Shown here: in pieces, positions 7,766 through 17,362 of the stretch
Numbering within the stretch: position 1 is the stretch's first letter
Layout: every line of letters begins with the position of its first letter
Assembly: GCA_015852425.1 (NCBI GenBank)
Contig: JAAAIG010000665.1
Location: 1 to 21,846, forward strand
DNA: 21,846 nt
Direction: 5' to 3'
Origin: Gryganskiella cystojenkinii
Taxonomy: Eukaryota; Mortierellomycota; Mortierellomycetes; Mortierellales; Mortierellaceae
Translations under genes and position numbers: made by a program
Notes under the pieces: generated by a model
The model's database searches: none
Told to the model about the DNA's origin: nothing
Seen by the model: only the letters and a program-made list of their open reading frames with translations

Positions 7766-9506
7766 TCGATTCGGCAGCTTCTTCTTCAACACAACGGACA
7801 CAGTTGCAATGGAAAAAGTAGGCGTCCTCGAGTCGCTTTTGTCGCTCGATTCTTCCAGGACCGATGTCTCCATAACTGATGCAACACTCTTCATCTTGCT
7901 CGATCGGAACCGTGGTCCAGTATTCAAAATGGCGACCGACTCGCCTCTTCTCGACGTTGGGTCGGCAAGAATGGTTAAAATATGAAGCCAGGGGGAAGAT
8001 GGCGAACGCCAGCAGCTCGTCTGAACTATCCCGAATTCCGAAAGAGTTGGCAACTTCACGGTAGAGCATGGTCCGATAGAGGGTACTGTCGATTGACAAA
8101 CGAGACGCAGGTGACCAGGCAGATTCGATATCGAGGAGAAAAAATGCATCCCGGATGCGGAGGTAGACATAAAAACAGCTCAGGAGATGGTTTGGAAGGA
8201 TCGACAAGAGCTCTCGCCAGGGTCCAGTCCTATCCTGCAGGCCACAGACTTTGCCATCCACGACGAAGTCGGCTCCGATCACCCGTTCATCTGTATCCTG
8301 TTGCAACTGTTGACGAAACACGACCAATTCGTTCGATTGCATGGAGCACAAATCTGCGAATGTAGGCTGCGCACCTCTTGGGCTACCCTCGTCTTGATCG
8401 AGTCCGCCAACAGTCTCTCCATCTTGTTCCGTGCCTTGAACAGCAACTTCTAGCTCAATCTGTCGTCGGTACAGGATATCAGTCAATAACCGAACCGTCT
8501 CGCAGTCGTCATCCGAGATCCTAGGCATGATTGTGGCCTTGTTATTTCCTTCCAACAAGAACTTGGCCAACATGGGATACAAGGCTTCAGCTCGCTTGTC
8601 CCAGATTCCAGATTTTTGTTCCATGGACTCATGCTGTTGTTGTTGTTTCAAAGTACCGAGAAAGGACTCTTGCTCTGCCACGAGACTGTCGAGCGAATTC
8701 CAGACACAGTTGAGAAACAAAGTCAAGTCTTGATCCTGCAGCTTGGAGAGTGCCAGTGTTGTGGAGGCAACAGCAAGTGCCTGAGGGATCAATAGTGAGT
8801 AGTGAGCTGATGTAGATGCTGCCGCTTCCGCATCTATTCGAATTGTTGCTGTCGCCGTCGTTCCAGGTCTGGACAAAGTAGTGGGCTTGATTGTCGGCTG
8901 GATGCGCCAGTGCCCGTTGGGCCCTGAGAGTTGCTTGATCTCCCAACTTCTGCGGATCTTTTCCTCGATCTGACAGATCAAGTCCGCTTTGATCGTTCCA
9001 TACCGTTGCCAACAGGTCTCGTTACAAAAGACCATGATGGTATCCTCTGCGGCCCTTTTCGATCTTGGTTTCTTGGTCTTGCGTGTTGGTAACCGGATTT
9101 GGGATTTGCGGTCAGGGATCTTGCCCCAGCAGTCATGGCAGACCCCACAATCTAACCAAGGATCGCACATAGTTGTGCCATATGATTCGGCAACAAAAAT
9201 GCGTTCTTGGGCGTTAATCGGACGAGTAGCGAGGTAGCAGCGACCCTTACTGGGGAGGATGGCAACCTTGATGGGTGGTTGAGGTTGTGATGAGCGTGTG
9301 TTAGTTGGCTTGTTTGTGAGGGTGGTGGTGGTAGTGGACTCTTCCTTGAGGTGAAACTGGGTATCTTGGATGCAAAGGGTATCGAGTTGCTGCTCGAGAG
9401 GGTTTGCACTCGAGGGAGACGAGTCTTTGTCAAAGAGCGACGAGGGTGTTGGGAGTGCGGGGATGGGTATTGAGGGAGGGACGAGGTTGAGGTTGAGATT
9501 CATCAT
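7761..9506 (-). CDS. SET-domain protein of the SMYD/Set5/Set6 type (putative protein lysine methyltransferase), 581 aa
   Basis: One uninterrupted exon, 582 codons with stop; the start is the first of two adjacent ATGs. Residues 1-80 are Pro/Ser/Thr-rich. Residues about 80-113 match the N-terminal SET strands (KGRCYLATRPINAQERIFVAE). Residues 114-165 hold a cysteine cluster (Cys 120, 123, 126 and 161, 165) split by a basic linker; it resembles a degenerate MYND lacking the usual final His/Cys set. Residues about 170-480 are a helical, poorly conserved insert. The catalytic SET core is clear: SYFNHSCRPNV at about 508-518, ISYGD at 543-547 and a post-SET Cys triad at 567, 569, 572. Proteins with this split-SET layout methylate lysine on histones or other proteins using S-adenosylmethionine; the substrate here is unknown. 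The gene is convergent with the TPR-MYND gene (297 nt between stops) and divergent from the MICOS-like gene. Confidence 0.9.
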   Translation of the reverse strand: MMNLNLNLVPPSIPIPALPTPSSLFDKDSSPSSANPLEQQLDTLCIQDTQFHLKEESTTTTTLTNKPTNTRSSQPQPPIKVAILPSKGRCYLATRPINAQERIFVAESYGTTMCDPWLDCGVCHDCWGKIPDRKSQIRLPTRKTKKPRSKRAAEDTIMVFCNETCWQRYGTIKADLICQIEEKIRRSWEIKQLSGPNGHWRIQPTIKPTTLSRPGTTATATIRIDAEAAASTSAHYSLLIPQALAVASTTLALSKLQDQDLTLFLNCVWNSLDSLVAEQESFLGTLKQQQQHESMEQKSGIWDKRAEALYPMLAKFLLEGNNKATIMPRISDDDCETVRLLTDILYRRQIELEVAVQGTEQDGETVGGLDQDEGSPRGAQPTFADLCSMQSNELVVFRQQLQQDTDERVIGADFVVDGKVCGLQDRTGPWRELLSILPNHLLSCFYVYLRIRDAFFLLDIESAWSPASRLSIDSTLYRTMLYREVANSFGIRDSSDELLAFAIFPLASYFNHSCRPNVEKRRVGRHFEYWTTVPIEQDEECCISYGDIGPGRIERQKRLEDAYFFHCNCVRCVEEEAAESK

Positions 9507-10280
9507 GGGTATCTGTATGTGAGTGCACGAAAAGACAGGAAGTGTGCCTGAGAGCGAGGAACGGAGGGTGGTGGGCGATGAAAAGGAACAAGGAAGAATA
9601 AAGGGAAAATAAAGAAAAGAGAGAGAGTGTCCTCACCCATCGCTCGTGTTTACTTTTTTTTTTTTTTTTCTTTTTGTTTTTTATTTTTAATATTTTTTTT
9701 TTTGCATTTTTTGCAGTGAGGCTGAGAGGTCCAATTAGGAGAGTCGGTTTGAAGGCATGCTTTGACCCGCGCAGAGAGGAACGAAGGTGTATTGGATGGT
9801 CACGATCAAACGACAGCTTGTCGTTCGCATATTTTCGATATTCATTACTTCAAGTTAGGCAATCGATCGACAAATCGCGATCGCGTTTTGAGCAAGTTTT
9901 TGAGACTAGTGTGCCACCATAGACCGGCTAAGTTGTCGGACCCTTTTTTTCTGATCCACTGCGCCGGGTTAGCAGGGAAAAAAATGTTTATCCAAGACAA
10001 GTAAGTGTCCAAAAAAGGTGTTACAACAGGCGAGACAATTTTTTTTTCTAGTTTGTTCGTAATCTCGATCTCAGCCAAGAAGAGATCTCGGTGCTGGCGA
10101 GGATCCCTCTTTTCTAAGCTAGGGTTCTTTCTTTCGAATCCTTGCTGGTAACACCCTTCATTTTTACTCTCCCTCCCCTCTTCTCTCTCGACAGAATCCT
10201 CATCTTCACCACGCAAAATTTCTTTCTTACTGCTTGACAAACAGCTCACATATCGTATCACTTCACAAACACCATACCGA
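9507..10280. promoter_or_regulatory. Divergent promoter region between the SET gene and the MICOS-like gene
   Basis: 774 nt separate two divergent starts. A T-dominated tract spans about 9654-9712, beginning with a run of 16 T; such poly(dA:dT) tracts commonly mark nucleosome-depleted fungal promoters. Nearer the MICOS-like gene are a small upstream ORF at 9984-10004 and a possible 5' leader intron (10001-10051). No named factor site was recognised. Open frames on the opposite strand here look non-coding. Confidence 0.55.
9984..10004 (+). other. Candidate upstream ORF (6 codons) in the leader of the MICOS-like gene
   Basis: ATG TTT ATC CAA GAC AAG TAA lies 277 nt before the main ATG. The TAA is embedded in GTAAGT, a consensus donor at 10001. 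A pyrimidine-rich acceptor (TTTTTTTTTCTAG) ends at 10051, so splicing of a 51-nt leader intron would remove this stop codon. Whether it is transcribed is unknown. Confidence 0.3.
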
Positions 10281-12865
10281 ATGTACAGTGTCAAGCCTCA
10301 GGTGTTGGCTGTCGCTGCCAAGCGCACGCGCAACGTGAGTTTTATATCGTCATAAGGAGCTACGGGCAGCTTAACAATCATCGACAGCAACTGACTCACG
10401 TCTTCCTCTTTTTGCCTCCATAATATCAGCCCGCTTTTCTTATTGCCGGCACGGTCGCCGTCACAGCGTTTGCCATCAGCACCAAAACCGCTCACTGCCA
10501 CCATGTAAGTGAACTACGACGACAAGATCGACAATTGAGACTCTCAAAAGATAATCATTTGTCCAGTTTTATTGACAATGAAGGTAATGCCTGACTTAGG
10601 ACGGAACTCTTCAGCACGAGGCCGAGCACTTGAAGGAGCACGTTCAAGAATTCACGAACCAGGCTCTGGAATTGGCCGAATCACCCTATGGCTCATCCTC
10701 TTCTCCTTCCAACCATAACGAGGGTGGTCACGGTCGTGGATCTTCTTCTTCTTCTTCATCATCCTCTAGTGGCCGTGGTGATCGCTCTGATCGAGGCCAT
10801 GGTTCTTCCTTCTTTTCTTCTATGAGCCAGCGTGGTCCTGGTGGACAGCATGGTTTTGGATTCAGAGGTTCGGATTCCCAAGGATCATCAGAATCTAGCG
10901 ATTCTGCTTCTGGTTTTGGTTCTTCTTCTGAGTCCGGAGAGTTCCAGGGTCGTCGTCAGCTTGGTGGTCCCGGTGGGTTCTTTGGAGGTGCTCATCACCA
11001 TCATGGTGGACGCATCGAGCGTTTCCGTGGTGCGTATGTTGAGGAACCGTTGATCCCTGCTCTCCTGTATGTCACCCTCGCAGCCATGACTGGCTCGATC
11101 ATTGCCCGCAAGAGTAAGTCAAATCTCGATAAGTTATCGTCGATAAAAATGAGCTTAAAACTTAAGAAGCGCGCACTGATCCAAATGATCAACCATCTTT
11201 TTGTACATAACAGGCAACTTTGTCTTCCGCTTCCTTTCTCCTGTGGCCTTGGCTTTGGGAGCCTCCGCCTATTGTATCCCTCGCACAACCAACAATGTCC
11301 TCACGGGCCTGAGGACCTTTGACTACAATGAATGGGGTCGTGAGTGGCAGCACAAGTGGTTCCACGCCAAGAAGTCTGTGGTCGACTCCACCCACGAGAT
11401 CTCTGCCGGACTCGGATCCGTCGCGCATAGCGCCAAGGATGTTGCTCATGATCTCTCTGAAAAGACACACGAAATTTCCGACAAGACCGCCCAGGTCCTG
11501 CATGATGTCAAGGATAAAACCAACGATGTTGCCCATGACCTGAAGGACAAGACCCAAGATGTTGCTGACGAGATCAAGCACAAGTCCAAGGATCTTGGTA
11601 AACAAATTGAGCATTCCAAGGACCAGATCAAGGACTCTGTCGATGACAAGGCCGATGAGGCCAAGCACTGGTGGAGCTCTGAGAAGCGTCATGCTGAACG
11701 CTCCGCCCGTGACTTGAAGCGTACCGCTCAGGAGAAGGGTGAGGAGGCTCGTGATTGGTTCCATAGCCGTGGTGGTCGTGGTGATTGGGGTCGTCAAGAC
11801 ATTGCGCGTGGCTTTGAGGACTTCAAGAGCAAGGCTCGTCAGGGTTGGGAAGAAGGTCAAGACCGCTGGCAACAGGGTCGTCGTCAGATTGATCGCCGAT
11901 GGAGCCAGCACCCTACCGAAGCTGCAGAGGAAATGCGCCACGAGTTTGGAGAGGTGAAGGATCGCGCCCAAGATTGGGGCCGTCAGACCTCCCGTGATCT
12001 CCGTGGTCGATTCGAGGACGCTAAAGACGCTGGCCAGGACTGGTTCGAGGACCGTGGACGTGATCTCAAGAGATTCGGTCGTGAGCAAGAAGACAGATTC
12101 GATGATGCTCGTCATCAGTTCAAGAAGCGTGGTCAAGAAGCCCACGATTTCGGCGAGGATCGATTCAGAGACGCAAGACGCGATATTCGTAACCGCGCCG
12201 AGGATGTACAGGACCACGGCCGCCGTGCGTTCCACAAGTTGGACCGTGAATTCGAGGATGGTGGTCGCTTTCCCTCTCATGAGCGCGGTTGGGGTGGCTG
12301 GGACTTTGGAGGTGGACGTCCTGGTGAGGATGATGGTCGCCGCCGTGGTGGTCGATTTGATGACGAGTATCATGGAGGTGAACCCCGTCGTTCTGTGACC
12401 GAGGCTGCCAAAGAGAGCAAGCACTGGTGGCAACACAATAAGAGCTCGGCTGCTGACCCCTATGAGTCCTTTGACAGACGCTCAGGATCCCAAGAACGTC
12501 CTTCGTCTTCTTCATGGTGGAAGTCTGGAGGAGTAAGAGGCAGTGATAAGGATCAGTATGCACGCGAATTCGATCGTGGTGTAGATCGTTTCAAGGACTC
12601 TGTCGAGGATAAGGCCCACGAGGGTCGATCCTGGATTGCAGAGAGGAAGGAAGGATTGAAGCACTTGTTTGAACACCCTGAACAGCGTGGCCTTGACGGC
12701 AAGTTTGGACGTGGTGGTGGTGGTGGTGGTCATTTTGACTACCAGGGTCGCGACTTTGGTATGGGAGGTCATAACCACGCCTCGATCTACTCTCAAGATA
12801 ACTGGTTCCACTATGACCATGGCGATGACAGCAGAGGTTCTCGCCGTGGTGGACGTGGTATGTAA
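10281..12865 (+). CDS. MICOS complex subunit, MIC26/MIC27 (apolipoprotein O) family, with a long LEA-like charged tail, 764 aa, 4 exons
   Basis: Exons are 10281-10334, 10430-10504, 10600-11113 and 11214-12865 (2295 nt = 765 codons), all GT-AG. Residues 1-43 are basic then hydrophobic (NPAFLIAGTVAVTAFAIS), like a mitochondrial targeting or membrane segment. Residues 74-180 are Ser/Gly/His-rich, with ten serines encoded by TCT-type codons. Residues about 189-245 match the ApoO core: VEEPLIPALLYVTLAAMTGS, IIARKS, then RFLSPVALALGASAYCIPRT. That is two membrane segments with the family's 'TGSIIAR' and 'LP/IPRTTxNV' features. In fungi these proteins sit in the inner membrane at cristae junctions. 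Typical members are about 200-270 aa; here about 520 residues follow the core. Residues 270-395 are LEA-like (DKTNDVAHDLKDKTQDVADE). A second charged helical block at 406-560 is rich in Arg/Asp/Phe. The end is Gly/Arg-rich (GSRRGGRGM). Family assignment rests on the core; the tail's role is unknown. Confidence 0.83.
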
Positions 12866-13369
12866 ATAGAGTCTTGTCAACATCAGCAAAGCTAAAAAAA
12901 ACGACTGAAATAAATATATGGATTAAATATTAGTCGATATGAAATAATGTGGACTTGTCACATGACTGCGCGCAATCCCAGAAGAAAAAAAAGTGACGTA
13001 CACTTTTTTTTTGGGACTTCTGAGCAACCAAAGAAATGGGAAGGGGGAGAGAGGGTAACGCGCGTCCACCTTTTGGAGGATTCGCATTCATTATCCTTTT
13101 CAACGTTTTCCTTCAACTCTTTTTCTTTCATTCAGTTTCCCCTCTTCTCTTCCTTATTACCCATCTCATCTCTTGCACCCGTCGACGCGCAGGAACCGCT
13201 ACCAAGACTACCTCTTTGTCGACTCGAGTTTTCATTTCATCACCATCCAGGACAAAGCACACTTCGGATCCCCTCCCTACTCCAAGTCGATCGGATTCGT
13301 CGCAGAGTGAAATCAAACGGAATCTCACAAAATACAAAACGCACGTATAAACAATCACCAATCTTCACA
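12866..13369. promoter_or_regulatory. Intergenic region carrying the MICOS-like 3' UTR and the RPN2 promoter
   Basis: 504 nt separate two co-directional genes. AATAAA at 12909-12914 serves the upstream gene. The RPN2 side is pyrimidine-rich from about 13080 to 13175. A TGACGTA (ATF/CRE-like) heptamer occurs near 12994. I found no GGTGGCAAA (the yeast Rpn4 site) on either strand in this stretch. Confidence 0.5.
12909..12914 (+). terminator. AATAAA poly(A) signal of the MICOS-like gene
   Basis: The hexamer lies 44 nt past the TAA stop at 12863-12865, in AT-rich sequence (GAAATAAATATATGG). Position and context are typical. Confidence 0.6.
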
Positions 13370-16300
13370 ATGTCAGGACTCACCTCTGCTGGTAAGAACC
13401 AGCCCAGATAAAGGCAGCTATTACGATCCCTAGATGGCTCTTTATATCTTTGGAAGGAATCTTACCTAACGCGATACTCTTTTCTGACGTTTTTTCGTTT
13501 AAACAACTCGACATAGCTGGAGTAATCGCTCTCCTCGACGAACAGGATGATGATCTCAAGGTTTACGCCCTCCAAAAACTCAACGTTATCGTGGATCAGT
13601 TCTGGGCCGAGATCTCGGATGCTGTCTCAAAGATGTAAGGAGGTCTTGATATCACAGCTCGTTCACTAGAGAGCCTCGATATAATGGATGCTGCGCCTGC
13701 AAAACAGCTTTTACTAATCTCCTCATCGCGTCTCTTCGTTCCTAAAAAATTCTCAGTGAGATCATGTACGAAGACACAGAGTTCAAGGATCGTCAGCTTG
13801 CTGCCCTCGTGGCCTCCAAGGTGCGTATAGCAGCAGGAAACAGTTACGGACAAGACCGATAAACAAATGGTGGCTTCTGAAAGAAATCTGCGAATTGACT
13901 TCTTTTTTTGGAATTGTTGCCTTAGGTCTACTACCATCTCGGCGAATTCGACGACTCTCTCAACTTTGCTCTGGGTGCTGGAGCATTGTTCGATCTTTCA
14001 TCAAAGTCTGAATATGTCGACACTATCATCTGTAAGCTTTTAACTCTCGACAACAAGATGCCGCAATCTATGATATCATCATCTAACCCTTCACCATGAT
14101 TCCTATCCTCTAATAGCTAAATGTATCGACAAGTACATTTCTTTGAGGAACCCTTCCTCGGAAGAGACGCAGAATTCCGAGCCAATGGACCCAAGACTCA
14201 AAGATGTTGTCGAAAAGATGTTTGACCGATGCTACCAGGACAGCGAATACAAGCAGGTATGGCGACTTATGCGACCTCTCTCTCTCTCTTCTTGTTCCTT
14301 CGACTACTTTATTATGACAGTTACTAAACAGGACTCCAATTTATTTTTCATGTAATTAGGCTGTTGGAATTGCCCTTGAGGCCCACCGCTTGGATGTTGT
14401 CGAGTATTGTATCAAGGCTGGAGGCCCCAGTGTCATTCTCCCTTATGTCTATGAGCTCACCATGACTGTTGTGCTCGACCAGGCTTACCGTAACACTTTG
14501 CTCCAGTTGTTGGTGGACCAGTTCCGCAAGTTGAGCGAGCCCGACTACTTCGCCATCAACCAGTGCCTTGTGCATCTCGGAGACCATGCTGCCAGCGCCG
14601 AGTTGTTGCAAAAGCTCGTTAGCTCGGATGATCAGGTAAAGGGTCTGCTTCCATACGACTTTAATATTATAATGAACTGAAGAAGAGAAAAGAGTATGAA
14701 GAGTATGACTAACCCTTATCTCCGTTTCCTATTTGAAATCGCGTAGAAGGATCTCTTGATGGCATACCAGTTGTCATTCGATCTGGAGAACAACGCAACG
14801 CAAAAGTATCTTACCAAGGTTGCCGGTGCCCTTACCGCCGGATCAGATGAAGCTACTCAGGCCAAGATTGAAAAGGTCAAGTCTATCTTGTCTGGCAAAG
14901 AGACCATTAAGCTCCAGCTCGAGTTCCTCTGCAGAAACAACCATACCGATATGCTCATCCTCAAGAATTCGAAGGTACCATTTATGAACTTGTTACTCAA
15001 TTCTTGTATTTAAGTCGCGAGACCCTCAAAACTATGATACTAATCCTACTATAATTCTAATCCTTTAGACTGTCCTCGATGCTCGTCTTTCAGTTTACCA
15101 CTCTGCTGTTACTTTCGCCAATGCTTTCATGAACGCCGGCACCACCAGTGATGACTTTTTGAGACAAAACTTGGAGTGGCTCTCGAGGGCAACAAACTGG
15201 TCCAAGTTCAGTGCCACCGCCGCGTTGGGTGTCATCCACAAGGGACATTTGTCGCAGGGGTTGAAGCTCTTGGAGCCATACCTTCCCCAGGAGGGCGTCA
15301 CTGCTAGCCCATACTCTGAGGGAGGTTCACTCTTTGCCCTCGGTTTGATCCATGCAAACCATGGTGATGAGGTCCTGGACTACCTTCGTGGAGTGCTGAA
15401 GGATACCCGTATCGAGGTCTTGCAGCACGGCGCTTGTCTTGGACTTGGAACAGCTGGCATGGCCACTGACAGTGATGGTATGAAGAGTCGTCCGACCCCA
15501 AGCTTTCAGCTATGATGTGTCGAAGCTTTCAGCTATGATGTGTCGTTGAATTACCTTGACTAATTCACATTTTATCTCCTTTTTTTAACATGAAGAAATC
15601 TACGAGGACCTTAAGAACGTCCTCTTCAGCGATAGTGCTATCGGAGGCGAGGCTGCTGGTCTCGCTATGGGCATGGTGATGTTGGGAACAGCTTCGGAGA
15701 AAGCCTTGGATGAAATGCTCCAATACGCACATGAAACACAGCACGAGAAGATTATCCGTGGTCTCGCTGTCGGTATTTCTCTGGTGATGTACGGAAAGGA
15801 GGACGCCGCCGACGACTTGATTGAGAAGCTCTCTGCGGACAAGGATCCTATCTTGCGTTACGGAGGCATGTACACCATCGCAATGGCGTACTGCGGAACT
15901 GGAAGCAACAAGGCAATTCGTCGCCTGCTCCATGTCGCCGTCAGTGACGTGAACGATGACGTCCGTCGCGCTGCCGTCACTGCCCTTGGATTCATCCTCT
16001 TCCGTTCGTACAAGCAAGTCCCGCGCATTGTGCAGTTGTTGTCGGAGAGTTATAACCCCCATGTCCGTTATGGTGCCTGCTTGGCCCTTGGTATCTCGTG
16101 TGCTGGAACCGGATCATTGGAGGCCATCGAGCTTTTGGAGCCTATGGCTAAGGACAACGTCGACTTTGTTCGTCAGGGAGCCTTCATCGCCTTGGCCATG
16201 ATTCTTATGCAGCAAAACGAGACACAAAATGCCAAGGTTGCTGGTGTGCGGCAAATGTTTGAGGACGTGATCAAGAAGAAGAACGAGGATGCATTAGCCA

Positions 16301-17362
16301 AGTTTGGAGCTGTTCTTGGACAGGGAATCATCGATGCTGGTAAGCACTTTTGTTGGAAATGCATCGTAATCAACATGTTTTATCTCACTGAGAGTGGAAG
16401 ATTAAGTTCTTTTTTTCGTTCTTTTTCCTTATTACTTCTGTAATTTCCATAGGTGGACGTAACGTTACTATCTCCATGCAGTCTCGCTCTGGCCACTCCA
16501 ACATGTCTGCGATTGTCGGTGTTGCTCTCTTCACCCAATTCTGGTACTGGTTCCCAGCATCTCACTTCCTCAGTTTGGCTTTCACGCCTACCGCTATCAT
16601 TGGAGTCAATGCGGATTTGAACATGCCCGAGCTCGAGTTCACGTCCAACGCCAGACCCTCTCTGTTCGCATATATTCCCGCAACAAAGCCACCAACCACT
16701 GTCGCTATCGAGAAGGTCGCAACTGCTGTTCTCTCGACGACAGCCAAGGCTCAGGCCAAGGCCAAGAGATCTAAAGCCGCTGCAGAGTCAGATGCCATGG
16801 ACGAGGATGAGAAGCCAGATGCTGCCAAGGTATGCTTCACTTTATTGACTTTTTTCAGCGCACTATGCGATGTGATGTTTGACGCCTGTTAACATTTACT
16901 TTGTTGATTCTTGCTACTAGGCTGCTGAAGAGGCGAAGGAAGAGGAGGCCAAGGCCGCCGCCGCTGCTAAGCCCAAGAAAGAGGCTACATCAGAAAAACT
17001 GGGCAACTTGGCAAGAGTGTTGCCTGCTCAGCTCAAGTATATCACATTCGACAAGGACTCTCGTTATGTTCCCGTCAAGAAGGTATCCCAAAGTGGCTTT
17101 TCTCGCTACTAACATAATCTGACCGTTCTATCTTTCCATCCTTTGATACTAACTCGATCTCTCTTTTCTCCCATAATAGGATGTTACTGGAGGCATCGTG
17201 GTACTGCTGGATAACAAGAGTGGAGAGCCAGAGACATTGATCACATCAACAACAGTAGCAGCTGTGACTGCAGTAACCGCTGCTGCCGATACCGCAATGG
17301 AGATCGAAGAGGAGGAGGCTCCCCTGCCTGAGCCTTTCACTTACCCTTTCAGCGACGAATAG
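13370..17362 (+). CDS. RPN2: 26S proteasome regulatory subunit Rpn2 (PSMD1 orthologue), 942 aa, 12 exons
   Basis: Exons are 13370-13391, 13517-13634, 13757-13820, 13926-14031, 14117-14256, 14360-14635, 14747-14974, 15069-15477, 15596-16339, 16453-16829, 16921-17082 and 17180-17362 (2829 nt = 943 codons). All junctions are GT-AG and keep frame. Length matches yeast Rpn2 (945 aa). The N-terminus ([22 protein letters not shown] ... VDQFWAEIS) and helical middle are typical. The proteasome/cyclosome repeat region has the expected GLxLGxxxxGT units, e.g. [24 protein letters not shown] and [16 protein letters not shown]. After an acidic Lys/Ala/Glu linker comes the conserved [21 protein letters not shown]. 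The tail ends [13 protein letters not shown], corresponding to the Phe-containing extreme C-terminus that in known proteasomes docks the Rpn13 Pru domain. Rpn2 is a scaffold of the 19S base for ubiquitin receptors and the deubiquitinase lid. The sequence appears intact. Confidence 0.97.
15500..15545 (+). repeat. Perfect tandem duplication, 2 x 23 nt, in an RPN2 intron
   Basis: The unit at 15500-15522 (AAGCTTTCAGC...GTGTCG) is repeated exactly and head to tail at 15523-15545. It lies within the 118-nt intron 15478-15595. Zero divergence indicates a recent event or an assembly artefact. Removing one copy would leave a 95-nt intron, close to its neighbours in size. Confidence 0.95.

Noticed and set aside
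9845..10294. 149-codon minus-strand frame in the SET/MICOS intergenic region
   Set aside because: It lies over the leader of the plus-strand gene, its Glu/Lys/Arg-rich product is low-complexity, and no family was recognised.
11189..12436. 415-codon open frame antisense to the MICOS-like tail
   Set aside because: It is the mirror of a low-complexity, strongly codon-biased coding exon, its Leu/Thr/Ile-rich product has no domain logic, and the sense strand has a clear spliced gene.
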